From contig NZ_JADWYR010000001.1 in assembly GCF_015831355.1 (NCBI RefSeq), positions 2,356,001 through 2,420,000 of the forward strand: DNA of 64,000 nucleotides, given 5' to 3'. Made by a program: the position numbers and the translations under genes. This document shows, piece by piece, positions 35,286 through 43,270 of the stretch. How positions within the stretch are numbered: the stretch's first letter is position 1; each line of letters opens with the position of its first letter. Below the pieces are notes generated by a model, which was given only the letters and a program-made list of their open reading frames with translations, searched no databases and had not been told where the DNA came from. The stretch comes from Panacibacter microcysteis (GTDB lineage: Bacteria; Bacteroidota; Bacteroidia; Chitinophagales; Chitinophagaceae).

Positions 35286-35299
35286 TTTTTAATGGAGCG

Positions 35300-35331
35300 C
35301 AAAGGTGCGGTTCTGCATTTATTCCGCCAAA
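35300..35331 (-). promoter_or_regulatory. rplM operon promoter (TTTG-N20-CACCTTTG)
   Basis: On the minus strand TTTG (35328-35331), 20 bp, then CACCTTTG (35300-35307), one mismatch from TAnnTTTG. Confidence 0.55.
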
Positions 35332-35426
35332 GAATTCGCAAAGTTATTTTTATGCATCTTTTGTAATTAATTGATTTTCAATAAAAATTTTGCACGATAA
35401 AATTAGTGATGGTGTGAAACCAGCGC

Positions 35427-35490
35427 CATTACTACTATTTGCCGCCTGTTGTGTCACTCACTTGTACTGCAACAATACTATTCAGCAATG
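35427..35490 (+). repeat. Interspersed hairpin element, copy 13
   Basis: T/A core form. Outer arms CATTACTACTATT and AATACTATTCAGCAATG pair imperfectly; inner GTTG (35448-35451) pairs with CAAC (35470-35473). Confidence 0.9.
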
Positions 35491-35626
35491 GGCACCTCCC
35501 CGCTTTTTAGGCTGCATCATCCAGTGCTTACTTTACAGGATTGTCATGCAAAAGTCATATCGGTTATGCCGGCAAATCCCTTACCCCATTTCATTCCGTA
35601 AATAAAACTGTTCATTAAATCATTTG

Positions 35627-35691
35627 CCCGGCTTAGCACTGCAGTACAGGAGTGCGACGCAACGGCAGCTTAATTTAGTGTTGAAGCCGGG
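35627..35691 (-). repeat. Interspersed hairpin element, copy 14
   Basis: C/G core form. The outer arms CCCGGCTT (35627-35634) and AAGCCGGG (35684-35691) are a perfect inverted repeat, defining a 65-bp unit. Confidence 0.9.
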
Positions 35692-35745
35692 TACACAATC
35701 ATTATATAATCACCAATCTTACACGCAGCTATAAATGCAACATTG

Positions 35746-35790
35746 AAACATGACACAGAAATGACACAGGAATGATGCATGTCATGTTTT
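35746..35790. promoter_or_regulatory. Operator-like repeats upstream of hemA
   Basis: ATGACACAGAA and ATGACACAGGA are adjacent direct repeats with an 11-bp period (35750-35771). AAACATGACA (35746-35755) is inverted as TGTCATGTTT (35780-35789). They lie 20-60 bp upstream of the predicted hemA promoter -7 box. Confidence 0.5.
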
Positions 35791-35808
35791 AAACGGAGCG
35801 TCAACAAG

Positions 35809-35816
35809 TATTTTTG
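35809..35816 (+). promoter_or_regulatory. hemA promoter -7 box TATTTTTG
   Basis: Perfect TAnnTTTG match 30 bp before the hemA start; TTTT about 18 bp upstream is a weak -33 box. Confidence 0.5.
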
Positions 35817-35846
35817 CGTCGCGATATAAGATAAACAGCAGAAGCA

Positions 35847-37070
35847 ATGCATATTAACCAGTTTTACATAGCAGGGATCAACTACAAAAAGACGGATGCT
35901 TCAAAGAGAGGGTTATTTGCTGTTAATAATGATCATTATAAATCCATCCTTCAAAAAGCGCCATCTTATTTTCTAAACGAACTTTTTATACTCAGCACCT
36001 GCAACAGAACGGAAATCTATGGTGTATCTCCCTGTGTGGATAGTCTTGTGCACCTGTTGTGTAGCGAGACCGAAGGTTCAGCAGAGCAATTCAAAGAACT
36101 CGCATACATAAAACAGGGCGAAGAAGCTATTCAGCATTTATTCAATGTAGCATCTGGTCTCGATTCCCAGATACTGGGCGATTACGAAATTGTAGGCCAG
36201 CTAAAACAAGCCAGCAAATTTGCGCGTGAAAACGGTTTTATCGGCGCTTTTATGGAGCGCATGATTAATACTGTACTGCAATCATCAAAAGCAGTAAAAG
36301 CGCAGACAGCTTTAAGTGGCGGAACAGTTTCAGTGTCGTTTGCAGCTATCCAGTTTTTGATGGACACCGTAACAGACATCGCCGGCAAAAAAATCGTATT
36401 GCTCGGTACCGGCAAGATTGGTCGTAATACCTGCAAAAACCTTGTAGACTACCTCAATACCAAAAATATCACCTTAATAAACCGTACACCTGAAAAAGCT
36501 GCGGAACTTGCACTGGAGCTCGGTTTGCAAAATGCTTCGTTTGAAGATGCAGAACAGCACATTGCTGCCGCCGATATTGTCATTGTTGCTACCAACGCCG
36601 AGCACCCGGTTATTATGAAAGCAGACCTGTTGAACAGCAATGCCAAAATACTCGTAGATCTTTCTATTCCCAATAATATAGATCCTGCTGCAAAAGAACT
36701 GGCACACATTACATTGGTAAATGTGGATGATCTTTCCAGGATCAACGATGCTACGCTTGCTAAAAGAAAGGCAGAAGTGCCAAAAGCAAAATCAATCATT
36801 GCTACGCATATGGAAGAATTTTCGAAGTGGTACAGTATGCGCAAAGATGTACCTGTACTCAAAGCTGTAAAGCAAAAATTACAGGGCATGCATGAGTGTA
36901 ACCTCTTTCTGGCCATGCATACCAATTCCGGATCTTCTTCATATACTGTTTCTGAAGATTCTATTCAAAAAATCATCAACGCTATGGCGCTCAGGATGCG
37001 CCAGCAACGCAAGCCAGGGTGTAATTATATAGAAGCAATTAATGACTTTATAACCAGCCGTGTTCATTAA
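35847..37070 (+). CDS. hemA: Glutamyl-tRNA reductase HemA
   Basis: 407 residues. NADPH-dependent reduction of glutamyl-tRNA to glutamate-1-semialdehyde, first step of the C5 route to tetrapyrroles. The catalytic Cys is in LFILSTCNRTEIYG, and the NADPH motif is LLGTGKIGRNTCKNL. First gene of the heme cluster; hemC starts 8 bp after its stop. hemL, encoding the next enzyme, is the last gene of the cluster. Confidence 0.97.
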   Translation: MHINQFYIAGINYKKTDASKRGLFAVNNDHYKSILQKAPSYFLNELFILSTCNRTEIYGVSPCVDSLVHLLCSETEGSAEQFKELAYIKQGEEAIQHLFNVASGLDSQILGDYEIVGQLKQASKFARENGFIGAFMERMINTVLQSSKAVKAQTALSGGTVSVSFAAIQFLMDTVTDIAGKKIVLLGTGKIGRNTCKNLVDYLNTKNITLINRTPEKAAELALELGLQNASFEDAEQHIAAADIVIVATNAEHPVIMKADLLNSNAKILVDLSIPNNIDPAAKELAHITLVNVDDLSRINDATLAKRKAEVPKAKSIIATHMEEFSKWYSMRKDVPVLKAVKQKLQGMHECNLFLAMHTNSGSSSYTVSEDSIQKIINAMALRMRQQRKPGCNYIEAINDFITSRVH

Positions 37071-37078
37071 TTTTGCCT

Positions 37079-38002
37079 ATGCCCAAAGTACTCAGGATTG
37101 GTACACGAGAAAGTCAGCTGGCTGTTTGGCAGGCTGAGCTTGTACAAAAACAATTAGCAACACATCATATCGAAAGCGAGTTGGTCTTCATTAAAAGTGA
37201 AGGCGATATAGATCTTGTAACACCCTTGTACGAAATAGGCGTACAGGGTATCTTCACCAAAACGCTCGATGCCGCCTTACTGAATAAAAGAATAGATATT
37301 GCGGTACATTCTATGAAAGATGTACCGGTGCAACTGGCCAAAGGAATTGCACAGGCTGCGGTTCTTAAGAGAGCCAGTTACAAAGACATACTGGTTTATA
37401 AGCACAATACAGATTTTTTGCACGATACAAATGCAGTTGCCACGATTGCAACCAGCAGCATACGCCGCAGGGCGCAGTGGCTAAGCAGGTACCCCAACCA
37501 TATTATAGAAAACCTGCGTGGCAATGTAAATACCCGCTTACAAAAAGTAAAAGACCATAACTGGCATGGCGCAATCTTTGCCGCAGCCGGTGTTGAGCGC
37601 ATACATGTGCGCCCGCAAAATTCGATTGATATTTCCTGGATGTTACCGGCACCCGCACAAGGCGCCATTATGGTGGTGTGTAATGAAGACGATGCATATG
37701 CAAAAGCAGCTTGCGCGCCGCTAAATGACGAGGCAACAGCACTATGTACCAAAATTGAAAGAGATTTTCTGAAGACTTTAATGGGTGGCTGTTCCACACC
37801 TATCAGTGCCCTCGCAGAAATAAAAAACAATACGCTTTATTTAAAAGGCAATATTTTCTCGCCAGACGGATCAATGTTTCTCGAAACAGAAAAATCAGCT
37901 CCCGTAAACAATGCATCCGCCATTGGTGTTCAAGCAGCCGGGGCATTATTGCAACAAGGTGCCGATAAAATAACTGCCGCTATCCGCAATGCCGCAATTT
38001 AA
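37079..38002 (+). CDS. hemC: Hydroxymethylbilane synthase HemC
   Basis: 307 residues from ATG 37079. Polymerises four porphobilinogens on a dipyrromethane cofactor. RIGTRESQLAVWQAELV, HSMKDVPVQL, SIRRRAQW and the cofactor-attachment Cys in LMGGCSTPISA are present. A TTG two codons upstream opens the frame slightly earlier but is an unlikely start. Overlaps hemD by 14 bp. Confidence 0.97.
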   Translation: MPKVLRIGTRESQLAVWQAELVQKQLATHHIESELVFIKSEGDIDLVTPLYEIGVQGIFTKTLDAALLNKRIDIAVHSMKDVPVQLAKGIAQAAVLKRASYKDILVYKHNTDFLHDTNAVATIATSSIRRRAQWLSRYPNHIIENLRGNVNTRLQKVKDHNWHGAIFAAAGVERIHVRPQNSIDISWMLPAPAQGAIMVVCNEDDAYAKAACAPLNDEATALCTKIERDFLKTLMGGCSTPISALAEIKNNTLYLKGNIFSPDGSMFLETEKSAPVNNASAIGVQAAGALLQQGADKITAAIRNAAI

Positions 38003-38696
38003 TTATCACATATTGTGTACACGCAGTATAGACAACATGCTTGTTTATAAAGCTGCCAATAACGGCATTGCCATAGACAACATGAATTTTGTAGAAACAG
38101 AACCTGTAATAACAGATGCAGTCGTAAATGCAATCACCACGCTTGCAACTGAAAACAAGACTGTTGTCTTTACAAGCATGAATGCTGTTGATGCAGTTAC
38201 AAACCAGTTAAAAGGTATTCCGGCATGGAACATTTACTGCGTTGGCGGCATTACAAAAGAAACAGTGTTCAATTTTTTTGGAGAAAAAGCAGTAAAGGGA
38301 ACAGCCAAAAATGCAAAAGCGCTGGCAGAAAAAATGATGCATACAGGCGGTATAAACGAGGTCGTTTTTTTCTGCGGAGACCAAAGGCTGGATGAATTAC
38401 CTCAAACACTTGCAGCAAACGGCACCAGCGTACAGGAAGTGGTGGTATATAAAACAACCCTGCTTCCAAAATTTGTCTCCAAAGACTACGATGGTATTGT
38501 TTTCTTCAGTCCAAGCGCGGTACACAGTTTTTTTTCTGATAATACCATCTCTACAAATGTGGTGCTGTTTTCTATAGGTAATACTACAACGGCCACCATC
38601 AAAACATATTCAGCCAATAAAATACTTACCAGCGAGTGGCCGGGTAAAGAAAATATGATTGAAATGGTCATTGAATATTATAAAATAAAGGCATGA
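37989..38696 (+). CDS. hemD: Uroporphyrinogen-III synthase HemD
   Basis: 235 residues. The family is poorly conserved; identification rests on length, the two-lobed alpha/beta pattern (VVFTSMNAVDAVTNQL, VVFFCGDQRLDELPQTL, GIVFFSPSAVHSFF, VLFSIGNTTTATIKTY) and the position after hemC. Closes the hydroxymethylbilane ring with inversion of ring D. Starts inside hemC (14-bp overlap). Confidence 0.9.
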   Translation: MPQFNYHILCTRSIDNMLVYKAANNGIAIDNMNFVETEPVITDAVVNAITTLATENKTVVFTSMNAVDAVTNQLKGIPAWNIYCVGGITKETVFNFFGEKAVKGTAKNAKALAEKMMHTGGINEVVFFCGDQRLDELPQTLAANGTSVQEVVVYKTTLLPKFVSKDYDGIVFFSPSAVHSFFSDNTISTNVVLFSIGNTTTATIKTYSANKILTSEWPGKENMIEMVIEYYKIKA

Positions 38697-38698
38697 TG

Positions 38699-38772
38699 AG
38701 CCAGGCTGCATTGCTGCTATAAAGCACCTGTTGCGTCGCACTCTTGTACTGCAACGTGTATTTCAGCAAGGC
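38699..38772 (+). repeat. Interspersed hairpin element, copy 15
   Basis: C/G core form directly after the hemD stop. Nested stems TTGCTG (38711-38716) with CAGCAA (38764-38769) and GTTGC (38730-38734) with GCAAC (38751-38755). One of the clearest copies. Confidence 0.92.
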
Positions 38773-38820
38773 GTCATCAGCGTAAGTTTATCTAACATAC
38801 ATTACTGACGAATAAAATAT

Positions 38821-39864
38821 ATGTCACAACAACTACAGAACGACCTTTTACTAAGAACACTAAGGGGAGAGCAAACCGAACGCACACCTGTATGGATGAT
38901 GCGCCAGGCCGGCCGCTATTTGCCCGAGTACCGTGTACTGAGAGAAAAATACGGTTTCTTCGAAAGATGCCAGACACCGGAACTTGCCTGCGAGATAACC
39001 ATTCAGCCGGTTGATATTGTTGGTGTAGACGCCGCCATCTTATTCTCAGACATATTGGTGGTACCGCAGGCCATGGGGCTGGAGGTGCAGCTGATAGAAC
39101 AAAAAGGCCCGGTACTCCCAGACCCTGTTAAAACAGCCGCAGATCTTAACCGTGTACGGGTACCCGATGTACAGGAAACATTGCAATATGTTTTTGATGC
39201 TATCAAACTCATTAAACAGGAATTGAATGGCCGCGTGCCCCTGATTGGTTTTGCCGGTGCACCGTGGACGTTGCTTTGCTACATGGTACAGGGTAAGGGT
39301 AGCAAAACTTTTGATGAAGCAAAAGCTTTTTGTTATACCCAGCCGGAACTGGCGCACCGGTTATTGCAAATGATCACAGACACCACAATCGCTTATCTCA
39401 AGGCACAGGTTGCGGCCGGTGCAGATACGATACAAATATTCGATAGCTGGGGAGGTTTGTTAAGCCCGCACGATTTTGAAGCAATTTCCCTGCAATATAT
39501 CAGGCAGATCGTAGCGGCTTTAAAAGACGAAGTGCCTACGATCATTTTTGCAAAAGGAGCGTGGTTTGCGCTCGAAGAAATGGCCGCAACAGGGGCAGCC
39601 GGTTTGGGAATAGACTGGTGTATAAAACCCCAACTGGCAAGGCAGATGGCCGGCAGCAATGTAACACTGCAGGGCAATTTCGATCCTGCAAAATTATTGT
39701 CGCCAATACCTGTTATACAAAAAGAAGTGAGAGAAATGCTGCAGGCATTTGGACCGCAAAGGCATGTTGCCAATCTTGGGCATGGCATATTGCCCAATAT
39801 TCCTGTTGATCATGCAAGAGCTTTTGTAGATGCGGTGAAGGAGTTTCGGTTTGCAGCGCAATAA
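38821..39864 (+). CDS. hemE: Uroporphyrinogen decarboxylase HemE
   Basis: 347 residues. Decarboxylates uroporphyrinogen III to coproporphyrinogen [20 protein letters not shown], the invariant Asp in [27 protein letters not shown] and [14 protein letters not shown] are present. Separated from hemD by a repeat element. Confidence 0.98.
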   Translation: MSQQLQNDLLLRTLRGEQTERTPVWMMRQAGRYLPEYRVLREKYGFFERCQTPELACEITIQPVDIVGVDAAILFSDILVVPQAMGLEVQLIEQKGPVLPDPVKTAADLNRVRVPDVQETLQYVFDAIKLIKQELNGRVPLIGFAGAPWTLLCYMVQGKGSKTFDEAKAFCYTQPELAHRLLQMITDTTIAYLKAQVAAGADTIQIFDSWGGLLSPHDFEAISLQYIRQIVAALKDEVPTIIFAKGAWFALEEMAATGAAGLGIDWCIKPQLARQMAGSNVTLQGNFDPAKLLSPIPVIQKEVREMLQAFGPQRHVANLGHGILPNIPVDHARAFVDAVKEFRFAAQ

Positions 39865-40191
39865 AAACCCGTAGCTAAAACCCATGATAAGTTTTAGCTG
39901 TTAACCCAGTGCTTAGGCCCTGGGTTATTCGCAAAAGCGGGCATGGCTTTAGCGTAAGGAAATTATTTGAATGGGTACCTGTCGTGATTACGTTTGCTTT
40001 ATGGCCTGTCAGGCGATTCCTGGTTTACGCTTTCATTCTTCTCACAAGCTCAGTAAAGCTTCTTTTGTACAAGTGTGCGACGCAACAGGCGATGCCATTT
40101 GTACTGCGGCCCGGCTCATAATTATTTTTCCTGCTGATCATTATCATAATTTTAAGCAACGCATGTTGCAAACTTTGTAAAAAATTCAGCT
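39865..40191. other. hemE-hemF intergenic region
   Basis: 327 bp. Two hairpins follow hemE: AGCTAAAAC/GTTTTAGCT (39873-39899) and AACCCAG/CTGGGTT (39903-39926), possible weak terminators without good T-runs. Repeat copy 16 lies near 40066-40120. Nothing else recognised. Confidence 0.55.
40066..40120 (-). repeat. Interspersed hairpin element, copy 16
   Basis: C/G form with the GCACACTTGTAC variant of the tract; upstream of hemF and pointing away from it. Confidence 0.85.
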
Positions 40192-41127
40192 ATGCATGTA
40201 AGAAATACCTGGATACATTTTATTCAACAACTGCAAAACGATATATGTGCGGCGCTTGAAGCATGTGATGGTAAAGCAAAGTTTGCAGAAGATAAGTGGG
40301 AGCGTAAAGAAGGTGGTGGTGGCATAACCCGTGTAATTGCAAACGGCGCTGTATTTGAAAAGGGCGGTGTAAACACTTCGGTGGTATATGGTGATGTATC
40401 AAACGAAATGCGCAACCAGTTGAAAATATTTGGTTCTACATGGTTTGCATGTGGCTTAAGCCTGGTAATGCACCCGCAAAACCCGATGGCCCCCACCGTG
40501 CATTGCAACTATCGTATGTTTGAATTGTACAATGACAAAGGTGATGTAATAGACCGTTGGTTTGGTGGTGGTACAGATCTTACACCTTATTACCTGTTTG
40601 AAGAAGATGCCATACATTTTCACAAAACGTATAAAGATGTGTGCGATAACTTTGACCCATCCTTTTACACTGCGTTCAAACAAACATGCGACGAGTATTT
40701 TGTAAACTGGCACCGCAATAAAGAACGTCGTGGTATTGGTGGTATATTTTACGATTATAAAAGGCCTGACAGCAAACAGGATATTCAATTCTGGATGGAC
40801 TTTGCAAAAGCCTGTGGCTACGCATTTATAGATGCATATGTGCCAATAGCAGACAGGCGAAAGCATTTGCCATATACCCGGGAAAATAGACACTGGCAGG
40901 AGATAAGAAGAGGTAGGTATGTAGAGTTTAACCTCGTGCACGACCGTGGTACTTTGTTTGGCTTAAAAACAAATGGCCGTATTGAAAGCATACTCATGAG
41001 TTTGCCGCCCACAGTGCGTTTCGAATATAATTACCAGCCTGTGCCCGGCAGTGAAGAAGATCAGTTATTGCAGGCCTGCCTGCACCCGAAGGATTGGATA
41101 GGAATATATGATGTGAAAATGTCTTGA
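40192..41127 (+). CDS. hemF: Oxygen-dependent coproporphyrinogen III oxidase HemF
   Basis: 311 residues. Oxidatively decarboxylates coproporphyrinogen III using O2. VHCNYRMFEL, WWFGGGTDLTPYYL-like DRWFGGGTDLTPYYLFEEDA, and RGRYVEFNLVHDRGTLFGLKT are conserved. The oxygen-requiring form points to aerobic life. A broken four-helix-bundle gene begins directly after its stop. Confidence 0.97.
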   Translation: MHVRNTWIHFIQQLQNDICAALEACDGKAKFAEDKWERKEGGGGITRVIANGAVFEKGGVNTSVVYGDVSNEMRNQLKIFGSTWFACGLSLVMHPQNPMAPTVHCNYRMFELYNDKGDVIDRWFGGGTDLTPYYLFEEDAIHFHKTYKDVCDNFDPSFYTAFKQTCDEYFVNWHRNKERRGIGGIFYDYKRPDSKQDIQFWMDFAKACGYAFIDAYVPIADRRKHLPYTRENRHWQEIRRGRYVEFNLVHDRGTLFGLKTNGRIESILMSLPPTVRFEYNYQPVPGSEEDQLLQACLHPKDWIGIYDVKMS

Positions 41128-41129
41128 AG

Positions 41130-41406
41130 TCTGAAGCAGCAAAACAATTAGTCAGGCTGGCACAATCTGTTGGTGCAAATGATCGTGCAGCAGTAAGAGC
41201 AAAGCCAGCAGCGGATTTCAGCTCTACAATAAGGTAGATAAGAGGAAACAGATGAACGTTTATATTGGCTGGAAGTTGTAAAAGAGGCTTCGGTAAAAAC
41301 AGGACAAATTGTTGACCAACGCATTGACGAAACGAACCAGTTAAACGCAACATTTACTGCTACACATAAGTCAGTTAGATCGAAGCGAAACAAATCAGGC
41401 ATCTAA
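41130..41406 (+). pseudogene. Broken four-helix-bundle (S23/IVP) gene
   Basis: In the gap between hemF and hemB two reading frames give pieces of one four-helix-bundle protein: SEAAKQLVRLAQSVGANDRA, followed by VRAKPAADFSSTIR and a stop (41130-41237), then in the next frame TDERLYWLEVVKEASVKTGQ...RSKRNKSGI and stop (41248-41406). The usual family order VAANYRAACRAKSKADF then EADESLYWLEL fits, so this is one gene with a missing N-terminus and a frameshift/stop. It is followed by three 7-bp repeats that end exactly at the hemB start. Confidence 0.8.
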
Positions 41407-41407
41407 A

Positions 41408-41428
41408 AATCAGCAATCAGAAATAAGT
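41408..41428. repeat. 7-bp tandem array before hemB
   Basis: Heptamers AATCAGC, AATCAGA, AATAAGT run from the pseudogene stop to the hemB start codon. Confidence 0.7.
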
Positions 41429-42403
41429 ATGTATTTACAAAGACGAAACAGGATATTGAGAGCCAACCCGGCAATAAGAAGCCTCGTTAGTGAAACAACA
41501 TTGACACCGAACGATTTTATTGTGCCGTTGTTTATAGATGAAGGCGAAAATGTGAAGACCGGGATCGCTTCTATGCCTGGTTATTACCGCAATAGCCTTG
41601 ACGTTACGGTTAAAGAAGTAAAAGAGTTATGGGGCATGGGTTTAAAATGCGTGTTGCTGTTTATTAAATGTAAAGACGAACTGAAAGATAATACAGGCAA
41701 AGAAGCATGGAATGCAGACGGCCTTATGCAGCGCAGCATAAAAGCCATTAAAGATGCATGTCCTGAAATGGTGGTAATGACTGATGTAGCGCTCGATCCT
41801 TTTTCATCTTATGGCCACGATGGTATTGTAAAAAATGGTGAAATAGTAAATGATGAAACCGTAGATGCGCTGGTAAAGATGAGCATAAGCCATGCCATTG
41901 CAGGTGCAGACTTTGTAGCACCGAGCGATATGATGGATGGCCGCATTGGTGCCATTCGCGAAGGGCTTGAAGAAAGCGGGTTTACAAAAACGGGCATCAT
42001 GGCTTACAGTGCCAAATATGCATCATGTTTCTATGGGCCTTTCAGGGATGCGCTCGACAGTGCACCGGGATTTGGCGATAAAAAAACATACCAGATGAAT
42101 TATGCCAACCGCGCAGAAGCCATCAAAGAAACATTGATGGATGTGGAAGAAGGCGCAGACATAGTAATGGTAAAGCCTGCACTCGCCTACCTTGATATCA
42201 TTCGCGAAGTAAAAGATGCCGTACATGTGCCGGTGAGTGCGTACAATATCAGCGGGGAATATGCCATGATAAAAGCCGCCGCAAAAATGGGATGGATAGA
42301 TGAGCAAAAAGCCATCATTGAAACACTTACTTCCATGAAACGTGCAGGTGCAGATTTGATCGCCACCTATTTTGCAAAAGATGCAGTACAGTTGTTAGGT
42401 TAA
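41429..42403 (+). CDS. hemB: Delta-aminolevulinic acid dehydratase (porphobilinogen synthase) HemB
   Basis: 324 residues. Condenses two aminolevulinates to porphobilinogen. The two Schiff-base Lys regions, IMAYSAKYASCFYGPFRDA and MVKPALAYLDII, are clear. The metal-site segment VALDPFSSYGHDGIV lacks the Cys triad of zinc enzymes (Asp/Ser/His are seen instead), so a Mg-type enzyme is likely. Confidence 0.97.
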   Translation: MYLQRRNRILRANPAIRSLVSETTLTPNDFIVPLFIDEGENVKTGIASMPGYYRNSLDVTVKEVKELWGMGLKCVLLFIKCKDELKDNTGKEAWNADGLMQRSIKAIKDACPEMVVMTDVALDPFSSYGHDGIVKNGEIVNDETVDALVKMSISHAIAGADFVAPSDMMDGRIGAIREGLEESGFTKTGIMAYSAKYASCFYGPFRDALDSAPGFGDKKTYQMNYANRAEAIKETLMDVEEGADIVMVKPALAYLDIIREVKDAVHVPVSAYNISGEYAMIKAAAKMGWIDEQKAIIETLTSMKRAGADLIATYFAKDAVQLLG

Positions 42404-42416
42404 GTTTTTGTACTTA

Positions 42417-42483
42417 GCTGCATTGCTGCTATTGAGCATCGTTGTGTCACTCACTTGTACGGCAACAATTCTATTCAGCAAAA
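42417..42483 (+). repeat. Interspersed hairpin element, copy 17
   Basis: T/A core form. Arms TTGCTG/CAGCAA (ending 42481) and GTTG (42441-42444)/CAAC (42463-42466). Starts about 15 bp past hemB in the same orientation. Confidence 0.92.
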
Positions 42484-42492
42484 ACCACAGTC

Positions 42493-42786
42493 ATGTTTAT
42501 AATTGAACTAACATACAAAGTGCCGCTGGCCACAGCTGACCAACATATGGCAGCGCACATAGCATTCCTGGATCAATACTATCAATCCGGCCATTTTATT
42601 GCATCAGGCAGAAAGGAGCCAAGAGACGGCGGACTTATTTTTGCAAGAGCCTCTTCTAAAAAACGCGTAGAGGAAATCATTGCGGCAGATCCGTTCAACA
42701 CGCTGGGTATTGCAGACTACCGCATCATCGAATTTAAAGCAACCAAAAAGATCAAAGAATACGACGGCTTTGCCGGGGAGGAATAA
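42493..42786 (+). CDS. YciI-like protein
   Basis: 97 residues from ATG 42493 (MFIIELTYKVPLATADQHMAAHIAFLDQYY). The fold pattern, the His/Asp pair in the AHIAFLDQYYQSGHFIASGRK segment and DPFNTLGIADYRIIEF fit the YCII family, small dimeric ferredoxin-like proteins of unclear enzymatic role. The longer frame upstream runs into repeat copy 17. Lies between hemB and hemL. Confidence 0.85.
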   Translation: MFIIELTYKVPLATADQHMAAHIAFLDQYYQSGHFIASGRKEPRDGGLIFARASSKKRVEEIIAADPFNTLGIADYRIIEFKATKKIKEYDGFAGEE

Positions 42787-42789
42787 GTT

Positions 42790-42817
42790 GGTGAATCGGC
42801 AATGGTGAATGATGAAT
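42790..42817. repeat. 7-bp tandem array left of a four-helix-bundle gene
   Basis: Four heptamers GGTGAAT, CGGCAAT, GGTGAAT, GATGAAT, inverted relative to the array at 43240-43267. Confidence 0.8.
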
Positions 42818-42881
42818 AAAATTGTGTAAGCACTGGCTGAATTGCTATTTTAGTTATAATTATTCACCATAAAGTACTGCC

Positions 42882-43244
42882 ATGTTTCTTCAGCTAAACC
42901 ATCAAAAACTAGATCTGTATAGCTTTTCAAAAACTTTGGTTGCCGAATGCTATAAACTCACAACATCTCTGCCTGCTCACGAAAAATTTGGAATGATATC
43001 TCAAATAAGAAGAGCGGCATTGTCTGTTCATCTTAATATTGCAGAAGGAGCTTCGCGCAAATCAGCAGCAGAAAGAAACCGTTTCTACGAGGTCGCCAGG
43101 GGATCTGTGATTGAAATTGACGCGGCACTTGATGTTGCAAAAGAAATTAATTATTTAGACAACTATAAAATTGATCATCTTGGTGAGGTTATAGTAAGAA
43201 CTTTTAAGATCTTAACCGGATTAATAAACTCAAAAGCTGATTGA
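42882..43244 (+). CDS. Four-helix-bundle protein (S23/IVP family)
   Basis: 120 residues. LDLYSFSKTLVAECYKLT, ISQIRRAALSVHLNIAEGAS and RNRFYEVARGSVIEIDAALD are the family core. Function unknown. It differs clearly from the copy at 21577, so this is not a recent duplication. Set between the YciI-like gene and hemL, with inverted 7-bp repeat arrays on both sides; the right array overlaps its stop codon and ends 3 bp before the hemL start. Confidence 0.88.
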   Translation: MFLQLNHQKLDLYSFSKTLVAECYKLTTSLPAHEKFGMISQIRRAALSVHLNIAEGASRKSAAERNRFYEVARGSVIEIDAALDVAKEINYLDNYKIDHLGEVIVRTFKILTGLINSKAD

Positions 43245-43267
43245 CCATTCACCATTGACCATTCACG
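43240..43267. repeat. 7-bp tandem array right of the four-helix-bundle gene
   Basis: Heptamers ATTGACC, ATTCACC, ATTGACC, ATTCACG: the reverse complement pattern of the left array. Confidence 0.8.
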
Positions 43268-43270
43268 ATT

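Larger units (their letters stand above)
35250..35846. other. rplM-hemA divergent intergenic region
   Basis: 597 bp. Contains, left to right: a leader hairpin, the rplM promoter, repeat copies 13 and 14 facing each other, a motif array and the hemA promoter. No coding sequence seen. Confidence 0.75.

Noticed and set aside
35809-35824. GCGTCGC next to the hemA -7 box as another repeat copy
   Set aside because: Only seven bases match; neither the tract nor the arms of the element are present.
37068-37075. TAATTTTG before hemC as a promoter
   Set aside because: It overlaps the hemA stop inside a tightly spaced operon and lacks a -33 box; probably chance.
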